From an uncultured Acidobacteriota bacterium (lineage in GTDB: Bacteria > Acidobacteriota > Blastocatellia > Pyrinomonadales > Pyrinomonadaceae), in NCBI GenBank assembly GCA_937873515.1, contig CALMYB010000007.1, positions 124,001 to 188,000 of the forward strand: a stretch of 64,000 nt of DNA, written 5' to 3'. The first letter of the stretch is position 1, and each line of letters starts with the position of its first letter. The notes under the pieces are model-generated. The model saw only the letters and a list, made by a program, of their open reading frames with translations. It made no database searches and was not told the origin of the DNA. Below are positions 1 through 8,744 of the stretch, one piece after another. A program made the position numbers and the translations under genes.

Positions 1-477
1 GGTCTTGTCCTTTTTCGGGATATTTGGGGACATCGCTCCCATTATCGGCGGTGGAGCGGTCTTCTTTATCGGGGTTGGGGTTGGCGTTGAGATCGGCCTC
101 ATCTCGCCGACCATTGCCGGTTCGCTCCGTTTGGTGAAGATCGTAACTGCGAAGACGCCTGCGATCAAGGTCGCAAAGAGTGACGCCATCGCGGTCGCCA
201 TTCTGCGCGTGCGCCGTTTGAATTTTTCCCAGCCGACAGGGCAATCCTGCGTGATGACCGTACCGTCGGGCCGTGCAAAAAAACGTACGCATACGCGGCC
301 TTCGGCTGCGGTCACAAAATTCTCAGCCTCTTCGCGGGACATCGCGGAAAGATTGTAAACATTGAGTTTACAGTCGCCGCAGAATCTCTTTCGTTCGTCG
401 CCGAACATCTGTTCCCAGTCTGCCGAACACGGACTTGCGATACGTACATTCCCAAGCGGATTATCGAATTTACTCAT
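1..477 (-). CDS. CxxC-containing single-pass membrane protein, partial
   Basis: An open frame starts at ATG 477-475 and runs off the left edge without a stop. The visible protein begins MSKFDNPLGNVRIASPC. It has a cysteine-rich N-terminal domain with CGDCK near residue 38 and more cysteines around RVCVRF and QDCPVG, followed by a basic stretch (KRRTRR) and a hydrophobic segment, then a Pro/Thr-rich tail. I recall similar short cysteine motif domains in hypothetical proteins of Acidobacteriota and Bacteroidota, but no function is established. The cysteine spacing would allow metal binding or a disulfide; this is inference. The start is supported by GGAG five bases upstream, which lies inside an unusual hairpin (480-536). 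The C-terminus is not in the window. Confidence 0.7.
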   Translation of the reverse strand, partial: MSKFDNPLGNVRIASPCSADWEQMFGDERKRFCGDCKLNVYNLSAMSREEAENFVTAAEGRVCVRFFARPDGTVITQDCPVGWEKFKRRTRRMATAMASLFATLIAGVFAVTIFTKRSEPAMVGEMRPISTPTPTPIKKTAPPPIMGAMSPNIPKKDKT

Positions 478-479
478 AA

Positions 480-536
480 AAGCTCCGTTTCATTTAGTAA
501 AAGGCTCTTGCCCTCATGCCTAAATGAACGGAGCTT
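480..536 (-). promoter_or_regulatory. Inverted repeat hiding the ribosome binding site
   Basis: Bases 480-497 and 520-536 are complementary over 17 positions with one bulged base, separated by a 22-base loop. Read on the minus strand, the second arm contains the GGAG ribosome binding site of the 477-1 gene and ends two bases before its ATG. The arm is followed by a short U run, so it could be a terminator of the SIMPL gene, an attenuator, or a structure that masks the Shine-Dalgarno site. Confidence 0.6.
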
Positions 537-559
537 CCCGGAGCTTCTTGCAGGAAAAT

Positions 560-1333
560 CTATTGGATCTCAAATTTGGCAGCGATCACGAATCGCACCT
601 TCGTCGCCGTGAATCCAAGCGATGCGGAGTCGTCCGCTGAGGAGCCGCCATCCGATGAATCGTCCTTCGATCCGGACCTTCCAATAAGCTTGAACGGAAT
701 GCTATTGTTGGAGTTAAGGACGCCGCTGCGAAAGTTGCTCACTTCCTGGCCGTCGATCACCCACGAATTTGTGGATTCTTCACCTTCCTTGATGCTGATG
801 GCCTTTCCGACCTTTTCACCAATGGCATTCAGCAGGTAATCAGCTTTTGCCTTTGCGGCCTTTATCGCCTCGATCTTAACTTCGCGACGTATTTCGGTCA
901 TCCGCGAATTGTCGGTCGCAATAAGGTCGAGTTTAGAAACATTTAGGCGATCCACAATATCCTGTAGCGGCAAGATCTTATTAAGATCTCGAACCTTCAG
1001 TCGATAATCTTTAGTTGCAAGGACATCCTTGAGTTTCTTCTGGCGAAAGAAGGTCGCTGAAATATCGAAGACCGAAAGATCTTTGGCAACATCGATACCG
1101 AGCTTTCGGAGTTCATCACGAAGCGCCGCTTCTTGGGCCTCGATCGTGATCTTTTCCTTCTTTTCGAGCCGCTCGGCAAGCGTGATCTTGAAAGTAAACT
1201 CGTCCGGTATGACCATCTGCTCGGCCGAGCCCGACACTTCGATCACACGGGGTTCGGGCTGGTTTGTTGTTTGAGCAAATACACCGCCCGCGAACAGGCA
1301 AAGTAGTATCGACAGGGATTGCAGGGTTCTCAT
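560..1333 (-). CDS. SIMPL-domain (DUF541) exported protein
   Basis: The 257-residue protein begins with a Sec signal peptide (MRTLQSLSILLCLFAGGVFA, cleavage after AQ). The mature part carries the DUF541/SIMPL fold, recognised from EVSGSAEQMVIPDEFTFKITL near residue 33, and from the later blocks around FRQKKLKDVLATKDYRL and AIKAAKAKADYLLNAIGEKVGKAI. The family includes E. coli YggE and Brucella BP26, periplasmic proteins linked to oxidative stress or channel-like assemblies; the biochemical role is unsettled. An insertion near residues 200-235 is rich in Ser/Asp (SSDGGSSADDS) and is not typical of the family. The gene lies upstream of the partial CxxC protein in the same direction, with a hairpin between them. 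Confidence 0.85.
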   Translation of the reverse strand: MRTLQSLSILLCLFAGGVFAQTTNQPEPRVIEVSGSAEQMVIPDEFTFKITLAERLEKKEKITIEAQEAALRDELRKLGIDVAKDLSVFDISATFFRQKKLKDVLATKDYRLKVRDLNKILPLQDIVDRLNVSKLDLIATDNSRMTEIRREVKIEAIKAAKAKADYLLNAIGEKVGKAISIKEGEESTNSWVIDGQEVSNFRSGVLNSNNSIPFKLIGRSGSKDDSSDGGSSADDSASLGFTATKVRFVIAAKFEIQ

Positions 1334-1457
1334 AGTATATTCTCCAGGATCTGGGTCAGTTTTTGCTTTAGTTGCGTACAGCCCCCGGTCGGATGCCTGA
1401 GTCGAGATGATCGATCAATTCACATGCTTTCGTCGGGTGAGTTCGCCGTCCCTCATC

Positions 1458-1497
1458 AATATATTCAGTTGTCGAAACCGAGGAAGAAACTTTCGTC
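1458..1497 (-). repeat. Rhs core remnant at the 3' end of the array
   Basis: Read on the minus strand this stretch encodes TKVSSSVSTTEY, which is the same as an internal core segment of the complete units (compare 10698-10733). It is out of frame with the last Rhs unit, which enters it and stops inside it. Homology ends right after the TTEY codons. It is a recombination scar, showing that the array was once longer. Confidence 0.7.
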
Positions 1498-2610
1498 TGC
1501 CCTCATTGAAGTTAATGTTTCATTAGACGCTCCGGAATTATTGGGATCTCTCCGGCGGAATGGTCTCTCGGGACTCAATCCTAAGGAATCGATGAATCCC
1601 GTGGGCGAGTTCCTGACATAACTATATCGATTGAACATTTGGGAATCTCTAAGCGGAGCGTTCGCTCGCAAAGGGTCAACCGAAGCAAACCGCCCGAGGT
1701 GGTTTGCATACATCCTTGCCTGGGCGAAGTCGAGGTCGGTTTCGGGGTCGCGTTCGTAGCCGGTGAATTGTTTTCTTACGGAATCGGCAGAGTAATTTAA
1801 TCCGGTTGTTCGCTGTGCAGTAAAAATTTCTTCGCCGAATGGGTGGTAATCGTGGCGGGCGATGACGGCGCCGGTTTGATCCGTATTGATTCTTGGGCTT
1901 CCGAGATGGTCGGATGTAAGATAGGCGACTTTTGCGTCTTGTGGTGCGGCGACGATAGTTGAATATTCGCCGATAGGTTTTCCACCCGCGTCATAGACAA
2001 AGATCGTGGTTTCGCCAGTTCCGGGGACGTATTTCTTGATGCGTTTTCCGTCACCGTCGTAAGAATATTGGCCGATCGTGCTGTTGCTGTTAGATGCTGA
2101 GACCATCTTGTTCTCGGCGTCGTAAACGTAGGTTTGGCCATTCGCGTCTGCCGTGGTATTGCCGCTCGCGTCGTAGGAATATCCCTGCGACGTGAGACGA
2201 TTATTCGAAGCGCCGATCGTCGGGTTCGTTATCGCCGGGTTCACAAATGACGAAGGCATTGTCGTGTTGGCTTCATCAAAACGTCGATTGCCGTATCGGT
2301 CGAACGTGAACGTCTGCTTCCAAGATTGCGAAGCCGTGCCGCCCGCGGGCGTGACGTTCTCGACCGAACTCTTTAGACGATTGAGCTCATCGTAAGTGTA
2401 ATTCTGCACCGCAGTAAACCCTGTGTTGCTCCCGACGGTCGGAACGGTGATCGTTTGTGATTTCACGTTTCCGTTGTTGTCTATGGTGCCGTACGTGTAA
2501 TCTAGTTTCAGCTTGTCAGTGGCGTTTTGGACGGTGCCGAGGCCGATCTGTGTCGGTTGCAGACGCGAGTTGAACTGCGTCGTCTCCCAGCGGCCGTTGC
2601 CAAGCTGCAT
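1465..2610 (-). CDS. Rhs unit 1, truncated at both ends
   Basis: The frame encodes the last ~380 residues of an Rhs core with repeated YD motifs (YDASGNTT, YDAENKM, YSYDGDGKRIKK) and the Rhs-associated core box around ETDLDFAQARMYANHLGRF. Core homology extends upstream to about 2645, where an in-frame TGA ends it, 30 bases behind the stop of the TonB-C-like gene. After the DSLGL boundary, where the polymorphic tip normally begins, only ~37 residues remain. The last ones are read out of frame through a remnant of another Rhs core. There is no toxin domain and no partner gene behind it. It is almost certainly a decayed cassette; the annotated start (2610) is only an internal Met. Confidence 0.75.
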   Translation of the reverse strand: MQLGNGRWETTQFNSRLQPTQIGLGTVQNATDKLKLDYTYGTIDNNGNVKSQTITVPTVGSNTGFTAVQNYTYDELNRLKSSVENVTPAGGTASQSWKQTFTFDRYGNRRFDEANTTMPSSFVNPAITNPTIGASNNRLTSQGYSYDASGNTTADANGQTYVYDAENKMVSASNSNSTIGQYSYDGDGKRIKKYVPGTGETTIFVYDAGGKPIGEYSTIVAAPQDAKVAYLTSDHLGSPRINTDQTGAVIARHDYHPFGEEIFTAQRTTGLNYSADSVRKQFTGYERDPETDLDFAQARMYANHLGRFASVDPLRANAPLRDSQMFNRYSYVRNSPTGFIDSLGLSPERPFRRRDPNNSGASNETLTSMRADESFFLGFDN

Positions 2611-2674
2611 CGAAGCGACCGCTCCGGCGGCTGTGTACGTAAGCGTTCGCGTAAGTGTGCATCATGCCCGCCGG

Positions 2675-3115
2675 TCAGGGTTCGATTTCTACCATTCGAG
2701 CTCTAATCTCGATGATATTTGGGAGCGTGAAAATAATCTGGGCGTCTTCTGGGGAAGCATTCGACGATAGCAAAGTGAATTTGAACTTCACCAAATAAGC
2801 TCTATGCGAAGGCTTATCTGTCTGACGAAATTTCCACTTCAGGGCTGCACGCTTCGCCACTTGAAAGAAAAGTTTACTTCCTTCTTCGAGTGTGGCGGTC
2901 GATACAGTTCCAGACGTGTTAATTTGCAGCTTAAGCGTTACATCCCCCGATTTCAACCCATGCAACAGAAGTAGGGGGTAGGCCGGAGATACGACCTTAA
3001 TTGGAGCCTCTTGACTCTGGCCAATTCCAGCCACGGTTGTCAAGCCTATCAGCGTCAAGATGCCGATGGCGGCAACCACCCAAGTTCTACTTCTTCGTGT
3101 TATAGCTTTCAGCAT
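2675..3115 (-). CDS. Membrane-anchored TonB-C-like partner of Rhs unit A
   Basis: The 146-residue protein has a basic N-terminus and one hydrophobic segment (residues ~12-32), then a domain resembling the TonB C-terminal fold: P-A-Y-P-L-L-L followed by GDVTLKLQINTSGTVSTATL and AALKWKF. In TonB-family energy transducers this domain contacts outer-membrane receptors, but here there is no proline-rich spacer. Its start overlaps the end of Rhs unit A by 29 bases and is backed by a strong ribosome binding site (GGGAGA, six bases before ATG). Position and export signal suggest an envelope-located immunity or accessory protein for the unit A metallopeptidase-like tip. This role is inferred. Confidence 0.65.
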   Translation of the reverse strand: MLKAITRRSRTWVVAAIGILTLIGLTTVAGIGQSQEAPIKVVSPAYPLLLLHGLKSGDVTLKLQINTSGTVSTATLEEGSKLFFQVAKRAALKWKFRQTDKPSHRAYLVKFKFTLLSSNASPEDAQIIFTLPNIIEIRARMVEIEP

Positions 3116-5555
3116 AGATTCTCCCTTTCAGGTCAAGACTGCGTACTTTATTAGCGATTAGTGTTTTTCTGTCCGACTCTGATATTCCACGCTTCCAAAC
3201 CTCTGAAGCACTATCATTTGTCATTTGCGCGATCGCCGAACTCACCCCATAGGCCCTAGTCTCACTCTCCTTAAGCGTTATATTCTCTGGGAGCTTAGTT
3301 GGATCCGAGTCCGTAGATGTGCCAGCAATAAGCTCTTGGATCCGTTTGTTGTAACCGGTAATATAATCGTTCCGATCCGCCGCGTGACTCCCTTCATGCA
3401 TCACCTTGCCAATTGTTATTGACCCTTCAAATGTAACAACAATATTCGGAGTTGCAATACTATTCTCGTCGGAAGTCCAGGCTACTGTCTTACCGTCTCC
3501 ATTCGTTCCCCATTTAGTCTCGGCTTCACCCTCTTTCACCTTGCCGACCTCTACCGTAACGCCGGCCTGACCAAAACTTCCGTAGGCTTTTGTTGCACGG
3601 TTCAGGGCGTCGGCCTGCTCTTTGGTAATGGTGCCTTTTTTGAGAGCCTCGGACACCATTGCGTCCATCCCGTTGATTATGGCCTTAATTTTATTTCGCT
3701 TCTCAACAATTGCAGCCCCGGCCGCGGTCTTGTTGAGATCATCGTCCGAGGCATCCCCGCCGAGCGACTTTCCCCAAACATACATTCCGGTTGGATCGAC
3801 AAACAAGAATGGGTTGTCACAGGCATACAGATAACGATTCCAGGATATTGGATCAACAAGAGTGCCGGAAGATAGCAAGGGGTCAACAGAATTAAATCTG
3901 CCGAGGTGGTTGGCGTACATACGGGCTTGGGCAAAATCGAGGTCGGTTTCTTCGTCCCTCTGGTAGCCGGTGAATTGTTTTCTTACAGAATCGGCAGAAT
4001 AATTTAATCCGGTTGTTCGCTGTGCAGTAAAAATTTCTTCGCCGAATGGGTGGTAATCGTGGCGGGCGATGACGGCGCCGGTTGCGTCGGTGTTGATTCG
4101 CGGAGAACCTAAATGATCCGAGGTTAGATAATTTACTTTTGCGTCGTTCGTTGAAGCCAGAACAGTTGAATACTCACCAATAAGCTTACCGGCGGCATCA
4201 TAAACAAAGATCGTGACCTCTCCCGCATCTGGAACTATTTTCTTGATACGTTTTCCGTCTCCGTCGTAAGAATATTGGCCGATCGTGCTGTTGCTGTTAG
4301 ATGCTGAGATCATCTTGTTCTCAGCGTCGTAAACGTAGGTTTGGCCGCCTGCGTCTGCAGTCGTATTGCCGCTCGCGTCGTAGGAATATCCCGGCGACGT
4401 GAGACGATTATTCGAAGTGCTGATCGTCGGGTTCGTTATCGCCGGGTTCACAAATGACGAAGGCATCGTCGTATTCGCCTCATCAAAACGCCGATTGCCG
4501 TAGCGGTCATAAACGAAAGTTTGTTTCCACGACTGCGAGGCCGAGCCGCCCACGGGCGTGACGTTCTCTGTCGCATCTTTCAAACGATTGAGCTCATCGT
4601 AGTTGTATGTCTGAACCGCAGTAAACCCGTTGTTGCTCCCGACGGTCGGAACGGTGATCGTTTGGCTTAAGACATTGCCGTTATTTGCCGTCGTTCCGTA
4701 TGAATAATCGAGCTTCAGTTTGTCGGTGGCGTTTTGAACGGTGCCGAGGCCGATCTGTGTCGGTTGCAGACGCGAGTTGAACTGCGTAGATTCCCAGCGG
4801 CCGTTGCCAAGCTGCATCGAAGTTATAGCCCCCGAAGCGTTGTATGTGAAGCTCTTCGCGTAGCTGAAATAGCCTTGCGGATCGCTGCACGTCGCCGTCA
4901 CGCCATTCACCACCCCGCAGCGTGCACTCTGCACCAACGCGAGTTCGCCGTCATTGTCGAGCACGTTCTTGACCTTGCGGCCGCTTGGATACGTCTCTTC
5001 GATCAAGGCTCCCGACAGGTTGTAAGTATAGCCCGTCGAATACCCCGCCGCATCGCCGCCGTCGGTTGTCTGCTTCGCCGCCAACACTCTCCCTAAGATG
5101 TCAAAACTCGTGTATTCCGTTGTCGAAACGCTCGAAGAAACTTTCGTCAACCGCCCCTTCGCATTCGGCAGGTTGTCGTAGAAGTAAGACACGTTTGGAG
5201 TCGTGTAGCCGGTTTCGCCCGTGTAAGCCCTTGTCAGGACGCGGTTTAGGGCGTCGTATGTGTAGGCCGTCACCACCCCGCGTGCGTCCGCTTTTCTCGT
5301 GAGATTGCCGCTCGCGTCGTAGCTGTACTGGATCGTGCCGGATTCCGGATTCTGTGCCGAAACGAGCCTCGAAAGCGAATTGTACGCGAAATTCCGCGTC
5401 TGCACACCCTGATCCACCGTCGTGAGGTTGTTCAGCGTGTCGTAGGTGTAGAACGTCGCCTGCGTCGGACTCGAAGCATCGCCAAGCTGCCCGCCCGCGT
5501 CCGGCTCGTCAACCCTTATCAGCTGCCCCAACGCATTCGTCACCGAACGCCGCAC
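3087..5555 (-). CDS. Rhs unit A with zincin-like C-terminal tip, 5'-truncated
   Basis: The 822-residue frame is Rhs core up to the DPTG boundary near residue 590. A 232-residue unique tip follows. The tip has HEGSHAAD at about residues 720-727, an HExxH zinc site, and a later ESETRAYG that could supply the third ligand Glu, so a metallopeptidase-type toxin is likely. Core sequence begins at 5579, directly after the TAG of the preceding lipoprotein gene and in its frame, encoding TVTDQAGKVRRSVTN. The only starts are an internal GTG (5555) and later Mets, with no ribosome binding site. The piece is probably silent unless recombined with a full-length rhs or translated by read-through. Confidence 0.75.
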   Translation of the reverse strand: MRRSVTNALGQLIRVDEPDAGGQLGDASSPTQATFYTYDTLNNLTTVDQGVQTRNFAYNSLSRLVSAQNPESGTIQYSYDASGNLTRKADARGVVTAYTYDALNRVLTRAYTGETGYTTPNVSYFYDNLPNAKGRLTKVSSSVSTTEYTSFDILGRVLAAKQTTDGGDAAGYSTGYTYNLSGALIEETYPSGRKVKNVLDNDGELALVQSARCGVVNGVTATCSDPQGYFSYAKSFTYNASGAITSMQLGNGRWESTQFNSRLQPTQIGLGTVQNATDKLKLDYSYGTTANNGNVLSQTITVPTVGSNNGFTAVQTYNYDELNRLKDATENVTPVGGSASQSWKQTFVYDRYGNRRFDEANTTMPSSFVNPAITNPTISTSNNRLTSPGYSYDASGNTTADAGGQTYVYDAENKMISASNSNSTIGQYSYDGDGKRIKKIVPDAGEVTIFVYDAAGKLIGEYSTVLASTNDAKVNYLTSDHLGSPRINTDATGAVIARHDYHPFGEEIFTAQRTTGLNYSADSVRKQFTGYQRDEETDLDFAQARMYANHLGRFNSVDPLLSSGTLVDPISWNRYLYACDNPFLFVDPTGMYVWGKSLGGDASDDDLNKTAAGAAIVEKRNKIKAIINGMDAMVSEALKKGTITKEQADALNRATKAYGSFGQAGVTVEVGKVKEGEAETKWGTNGDGKTVAWTSDENSIATPNIVVTFEGSITIGKVMHEGSHAADRNDYITGYNKRIQELIAGTSTDSDPTKLPENITLKESETRAYGVSSAIAQMTNDSASEVWKRGISESDRKTLIANKVRSLDLKGRIYAESYNTKK

Positions 5556-5579
5556 CTTCCCCGCCTGATCCGTAACCGT

Positions 5580-6155
5580 CTAATAATTACTAGGTTCAGG
5601 GTTTGGTTGAGAAAGGCGTTTCTCATGAAAACTAATAAATGCTTGCCTCATAAATTCAACGAGATCGTCCGCTTCATAATCGGTCAGTGCTCGTTCGCCA
5701 AAGGGCGTTCTTACGTGAGTTTCACGAACCGACGCTAGGGTTCTTAAGTATTCATCGTTGAGTTTCTGTAGTCTATTGCCTTCAAGCTCGCGAACGTTCA
5801 AGAGGAAATGCCAATAGTTATCCAACAGCTTTTCTGCGTCGGGCGAAAGGTCAACCCTGACGGCCTTCTCAGAATAAGTATTGCCTTCGCCTTGGACCGA
5901 ATACTCAAGCCAGACATTTGGTCGGCTAATACTCTTATTACCGTCCGAGTCGACAACTAATTTTGCCGATCCACCGACGACGTGGCCATCGTGCGGGTCG
6001 CGGGGCGCAACAGAAGCCGCACCCATCGACTGATCAATCGGGGTCGGGCTTGGGACGCCTAAATCCGAATTCTCTCCAGCTCTGGTCTGAGTACAGCCGG
6101 TCATGGCGAGTATGGTAAGGAAAAGCAGGAATAATAAGGAAAAGATGGTACGCAT
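5580..6155 (-). CDS. Lipoprotein partner of Rhs unit B
   Basis: The 191-residue protein starts with a lipoprotein signal (hydrophobic residues 3-18, lipobox LAMTGC with Cys at ~21). A Ser/Pro/Thr linker follows, then a mixed domain with no family I recognise; the second half is helical and acidic (YEADDLVEFMRQAF). ATG 6155 is preceded by a near-perfect ribosome binding site (GGAGGGG). It sits 104 bases behind Rhs unit B. The TAG stop is abutted without a spacer by the core of Rhs unit A. By position it could be an envelope immunity or accessory lipoprotein for the unit B tip; the sequence gives no independent evidence. Confidence 0.65.
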   Translation of the reverse strand: MRTIFSLLFLLFLTILAMTGCTQTRAGENSDLGVPSPTPIDQSMGAASVAPRDPHDGHVVGGSAKLVVDSDGNKSISRPNVWLEYSVQGEGNTYSEKAVRVDLSPDAEKLLDNYWHFLLNVRELEGNRLQKLNDEYLRTLASVRETHVRTPFGERALTDYEADDLVEFMRQAFISFHEKRLSQPNPEPSNY

Positions 6156-6258
6156 AATTAACCCCTCCGTTGCGAAATATCAATTTCTTCAAGCGACTCA
6201 TAAAGTTCGCGCTACAGCCTATCACGAATAAATTAGATCCGAGTGCACCTAAACTATT

Positions 6259-8226
6259 TCATTCACGTGGTAAGGTTTTTTCAGCCTCCTTCGCTAAACG
6301 CTCGACCTCCTTGTTCTTGTCGAGATCCTTTTCCACTTGTGACACTGCGACCGCGTTCGCACCGGCTAGCAGGCCATTTATTTCGTCTGTGGTGAGTGCC
6401 ACGGGAACGTCGGGCGAAGCCGTTGTCACCGTAGGCGTGTTTTCGAGCGCGATCCTCGCGCTAGATCTAAGAGCGTCATTTGCATTGTCGCCCTGAATCC
6501 GAATGTCCGCCGTATTTGTTATGTCTAAGGTTACACTAAGCCCAGTCGTAATGTTGACACTCCCAGTCTTATTCGTGTCTCCACTCCCGCCCACACTGGT
6601 GCTAAGCGTGGCACTTGAAAGATCAGCCAGCCCTTTGTTTTCTTCCGTGTTTCGAATCGCGCTCCTGACCGTATGTTCATTCTGGTACACTTTGCCAGCA
6701 TAGTCGGAAAGGATATTGTTTACTGCATCATTAGTCTTGACAACGTTTAACTCTCGTCCGGAAGGAACTGTTTCGCTCTTGTATCCCGTCACGACTATGC
6801 CACCTCCTACACCTGACGTTATCGGAATTCGGACTACCATGGTTCCGGGAACGAAGGTTCTGCCTACAATTTGGAAGGTCCGCCTAGGTGTCTCGCTTTG
6901 GACAGGAGGCTTGCCCGCCTGTAGGCCCTTAGCATCCGTCAGGATCAGCGGGCGGTTCATTGTGTAGGCGTAGCGGTTGAAGGTTTGGGGGTTGGCGGAT
7001 TTTCCTGATGCGAGGAGTGGATCGACAGCGGTGAAGCGGCCGTGGTCGTTGTAGTAGTATCTGGCTTCGGCGAAGTCGAGATCGGTTTCCTCGTCTCGCT
7101 GATAGCCCGTGAACTTCTGTCGAACGCCGTCTGAAATCCCGTATTTCAGAGCGGCTGAACGATACGACGCGTCGGGGGTGATCTCTTCGCCGAACGGCAT
7201 AAAGTCGCGCCGTGAGACCACCTCGCCCTGCTTATTCGTTATCACTCTTGGACTCCCCAAAGGGTCGGTCGCCGTGTAATTCACCGTCGGACTCGACGCC
7301 TGCTCGGTCGAATACTCCGCGATCAATTTCCCAAACCCATCATACACAAACACCGTCGTCTCGCCCGTTGATTGCACAACCTTCTTGACGCGTTTTCCAT
7401 TCCCGTCGAAATAGTACTGACCAATCGTTGAACTACCCGAGTTTCTGACCTCGATCTGTTTATTTTCACCATCGTAAGTGAAAGTGCGGCCTTCGGCGTC
7501 GGTGATGACATTTCCGGCAGCATCATACGTGTAGCCTTGTCCCGACGTGAAGCGATTGTTCGCGGCATCAACCGAAGGGTCGGTAACGTTGGGATTTGCA
7601 AACGACGCGGGCTGCGTTGTGTTTGCTCGATCAAAGTTTCGGTTTCCGTATCTGTCGAATACGAAGGTTTGCTTCCAATTCGTCGTTGTTCCGGTCTTTT
7701 CTTCGGCCATCTTCAATCGGTTGAGCGAATCGTAGGTGTAAGTCTGGTCGAAAACCATATCCGTCTGCCCGCTACGTGCGACCGTAATTTTCTGACTTAG
7801 AACGTTTCCGTTGTTGTCGGCATTTCCGGTCGTGTTGTAAGTGTAATCTAGTTTCAGCTTGTCAGTGGCGTTTTGGACGGTTCCAAGCGCGATCTGTGTC
7901 GGTTGTAAGCGGCTGTTGAATGTCGTACTTTCCCACCTGCCGTTACCAAGCTGCATCGAAGTCACGGCACCCGCGGCGTTGTATGTGAAGCTCTTCGCGT
8001 AGCTGAAATAGCCTTGCGGATCGCTGCACGTCGCCGTCACGCCATTCACCACCCCACAACGCGCACTCTGAACCATCGAGAGATCGCCGTCATTGTCGAG
8101 CACGTTCTTCACCTTGCGGCCGCTCGGATACGTCTCTTCGATCAGCGCCCCCGACAGGTTGTAAGTATAGCCCGTCGAATATCCCGCCGCATCGCCGCCT
8201 TCGGTTGTCTGCTTCGCCGCCGTCAC
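6259..8226 (-). CDS. Rhs unit B with unrecognised C-terminal tip, 5'-truncated
   Basis: The 655-residue frame begins inside the core (TAAKQTTEGGDAAGYSTGY). Core homology starts around 8255 at YTAFDILGRV, about 15 bases behind the stop of the preceding exported protein. YD repeats and the core box (ETDLDFAEARYYYNDHGRF) are intact up to DAKGL near residue 434. The 221-residue tip has a beta-rich first half with a glycine-rich segment (TSGVGGGIVV), a Ser/Thr/Asn-rich middle and a charged helical end (VEKDLDKNKEVERLAKEAEK). I do not recognise a catalytic motif. No start signal is visible. Confidence 0.7.
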   Translation of the reverse strand: MTAAKQTTEGGDAAGYSTGYTYNLSGALIEETYPSGRKVKNVLDNDGDLSMVQSARCGVVNGVTATCSDPQGYFSYAKSFTYNAAGAVTSMQLGNGRWESTTFNSRLQPTQIALGTVQNATDKLKLDYTYNTTGNADNNGNVLSQKITVARSGQTDMVFDQTYTYDSLNRLKMAEEKTGTTTNWKQTFVFDRYGNRNFDRANTTQPASFANPNVTDPSVDAANNRFTSGQGYTYDAAGNVITDAEGRTFTYDGENKQIEVRNSGSSTIGQYYFDGNGKRVKKVVQSTGETTVFVYDGFGKLIAEYSTEQASSPTVNYTATDPLGSPRVITNKQGEVVSRRDFMPFGEEITPDASYRSAALKYGISDGVRQKFTGYQRDEETDLDFAEARYYYNDHGRFTAVDPLLASGKSANPQTFNRYAYTMNRPLILTDAKGLQAGKPPVQSETPRRTFQIVGRTFVPGTMVVRIPITSGVGGGIVVTGYKSETVPSGRELNVVKTNDAVNNILSDYAGKVYQNEHTVRSAIRNTEENKGLADLSSATLSTSVGGSGDTNKTGSVNITTGLSVTLDITNTADIRIQGDNANDALRSSARIALENTPTVTTASPDVPVALTTDEINGLLAGANAVAVSQVEKDLDKNKEVERLAKEAEKTLPRE

Positions 8227-8269
8227 TCTCCCTAAGATGTCAAACGCCGTGTATTTCTTAGAAGCATAG

Positions 8270-8716
8270 CTAAAGAACGCAATCCTTTGGCTTTACCTCA
8301 TGCTTCACTTCGACCACCTTAACCTGATTCTCAAAACAGTCATAAGTTAAGAGCACTGATACATACTTATCGCTTTGCGATGCGTACGACCGTCTTACGG
8401 CCAATATGACATCGAACTTTGGAACAACTTCGATGCCGTTTACGATATAATACACCACGAGTCTGTACTTTCCTCTTGCGATGTTCTTAATCTGGAAGTC
8501 GCCGTTCTCATCGGTCTCGACGGCAGCGATTAGACTATCGGGGTGACCAAGCTTTTGGAGTTCGACTCTTGTATGCGGCAAAGGGTGGCTCCCCTGCTCG
8601 CCAGGCACAATAATTTTCCCTTGCACCTTATCGATATTCACAATCTCTAACGGGCACATTGACTGACCTAAACTTGACCCGTATCCCGCCAACACTATAA
8701 CTGACACAGTTAACAT
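8270..8716 (-). CDS. Exported CnaB/carboxypeptidase-regulatory-like partner of Rhs unit C
   Basis: The start at 8716 is chosen because AGGGGAGG lies a few bases upstream and the protein then opens with a clean signal peptide (MLTVSVIVLAGYGSSLGQS). An upstream ATG at 8752 overlaps the stop of Rhs unit C. The mature part is one beta-sandwich domain of the CnaB/carboxypeptidase-regulatory type: VQGKIIVPG, a TRVELQKLG strand, then ETDENGDFQIKNIARGKYRLVV. Two cysteines (near MCPLE and YDCFEN) could form a disulfide. Position directly behind a zincin-tipped Rhs unit suggests an envelope immunity or cofactor role, by inference only. Confidence 0.65.
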   Translation of the reverse strand: MLTVSVIVLAGYGSSLGQSMCPLEIVNIDKVQGKIIVPGEQGSHPLPHTRVELQKLGHPDSLIAAVETDENGDFQIKNIARGKYRLVVYYIVNGIEVVPKFDVILAVRRSYASQSDKYVSVLLTYDCFENQVKVVEVKHEVKPKDCVL

Positions 8717-8744
8717 GAACCTCCCCTTTTTAGCGAGTGCAACA

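Noticed and set aside
4734-5302. Plus-strand open frames inside Rhs unit A and similar ones in other units
   Set aside because: They lie antisense to the Rhs core and reflect its codon pattern. They have no start signals and recur in each copy because the core is repeated.
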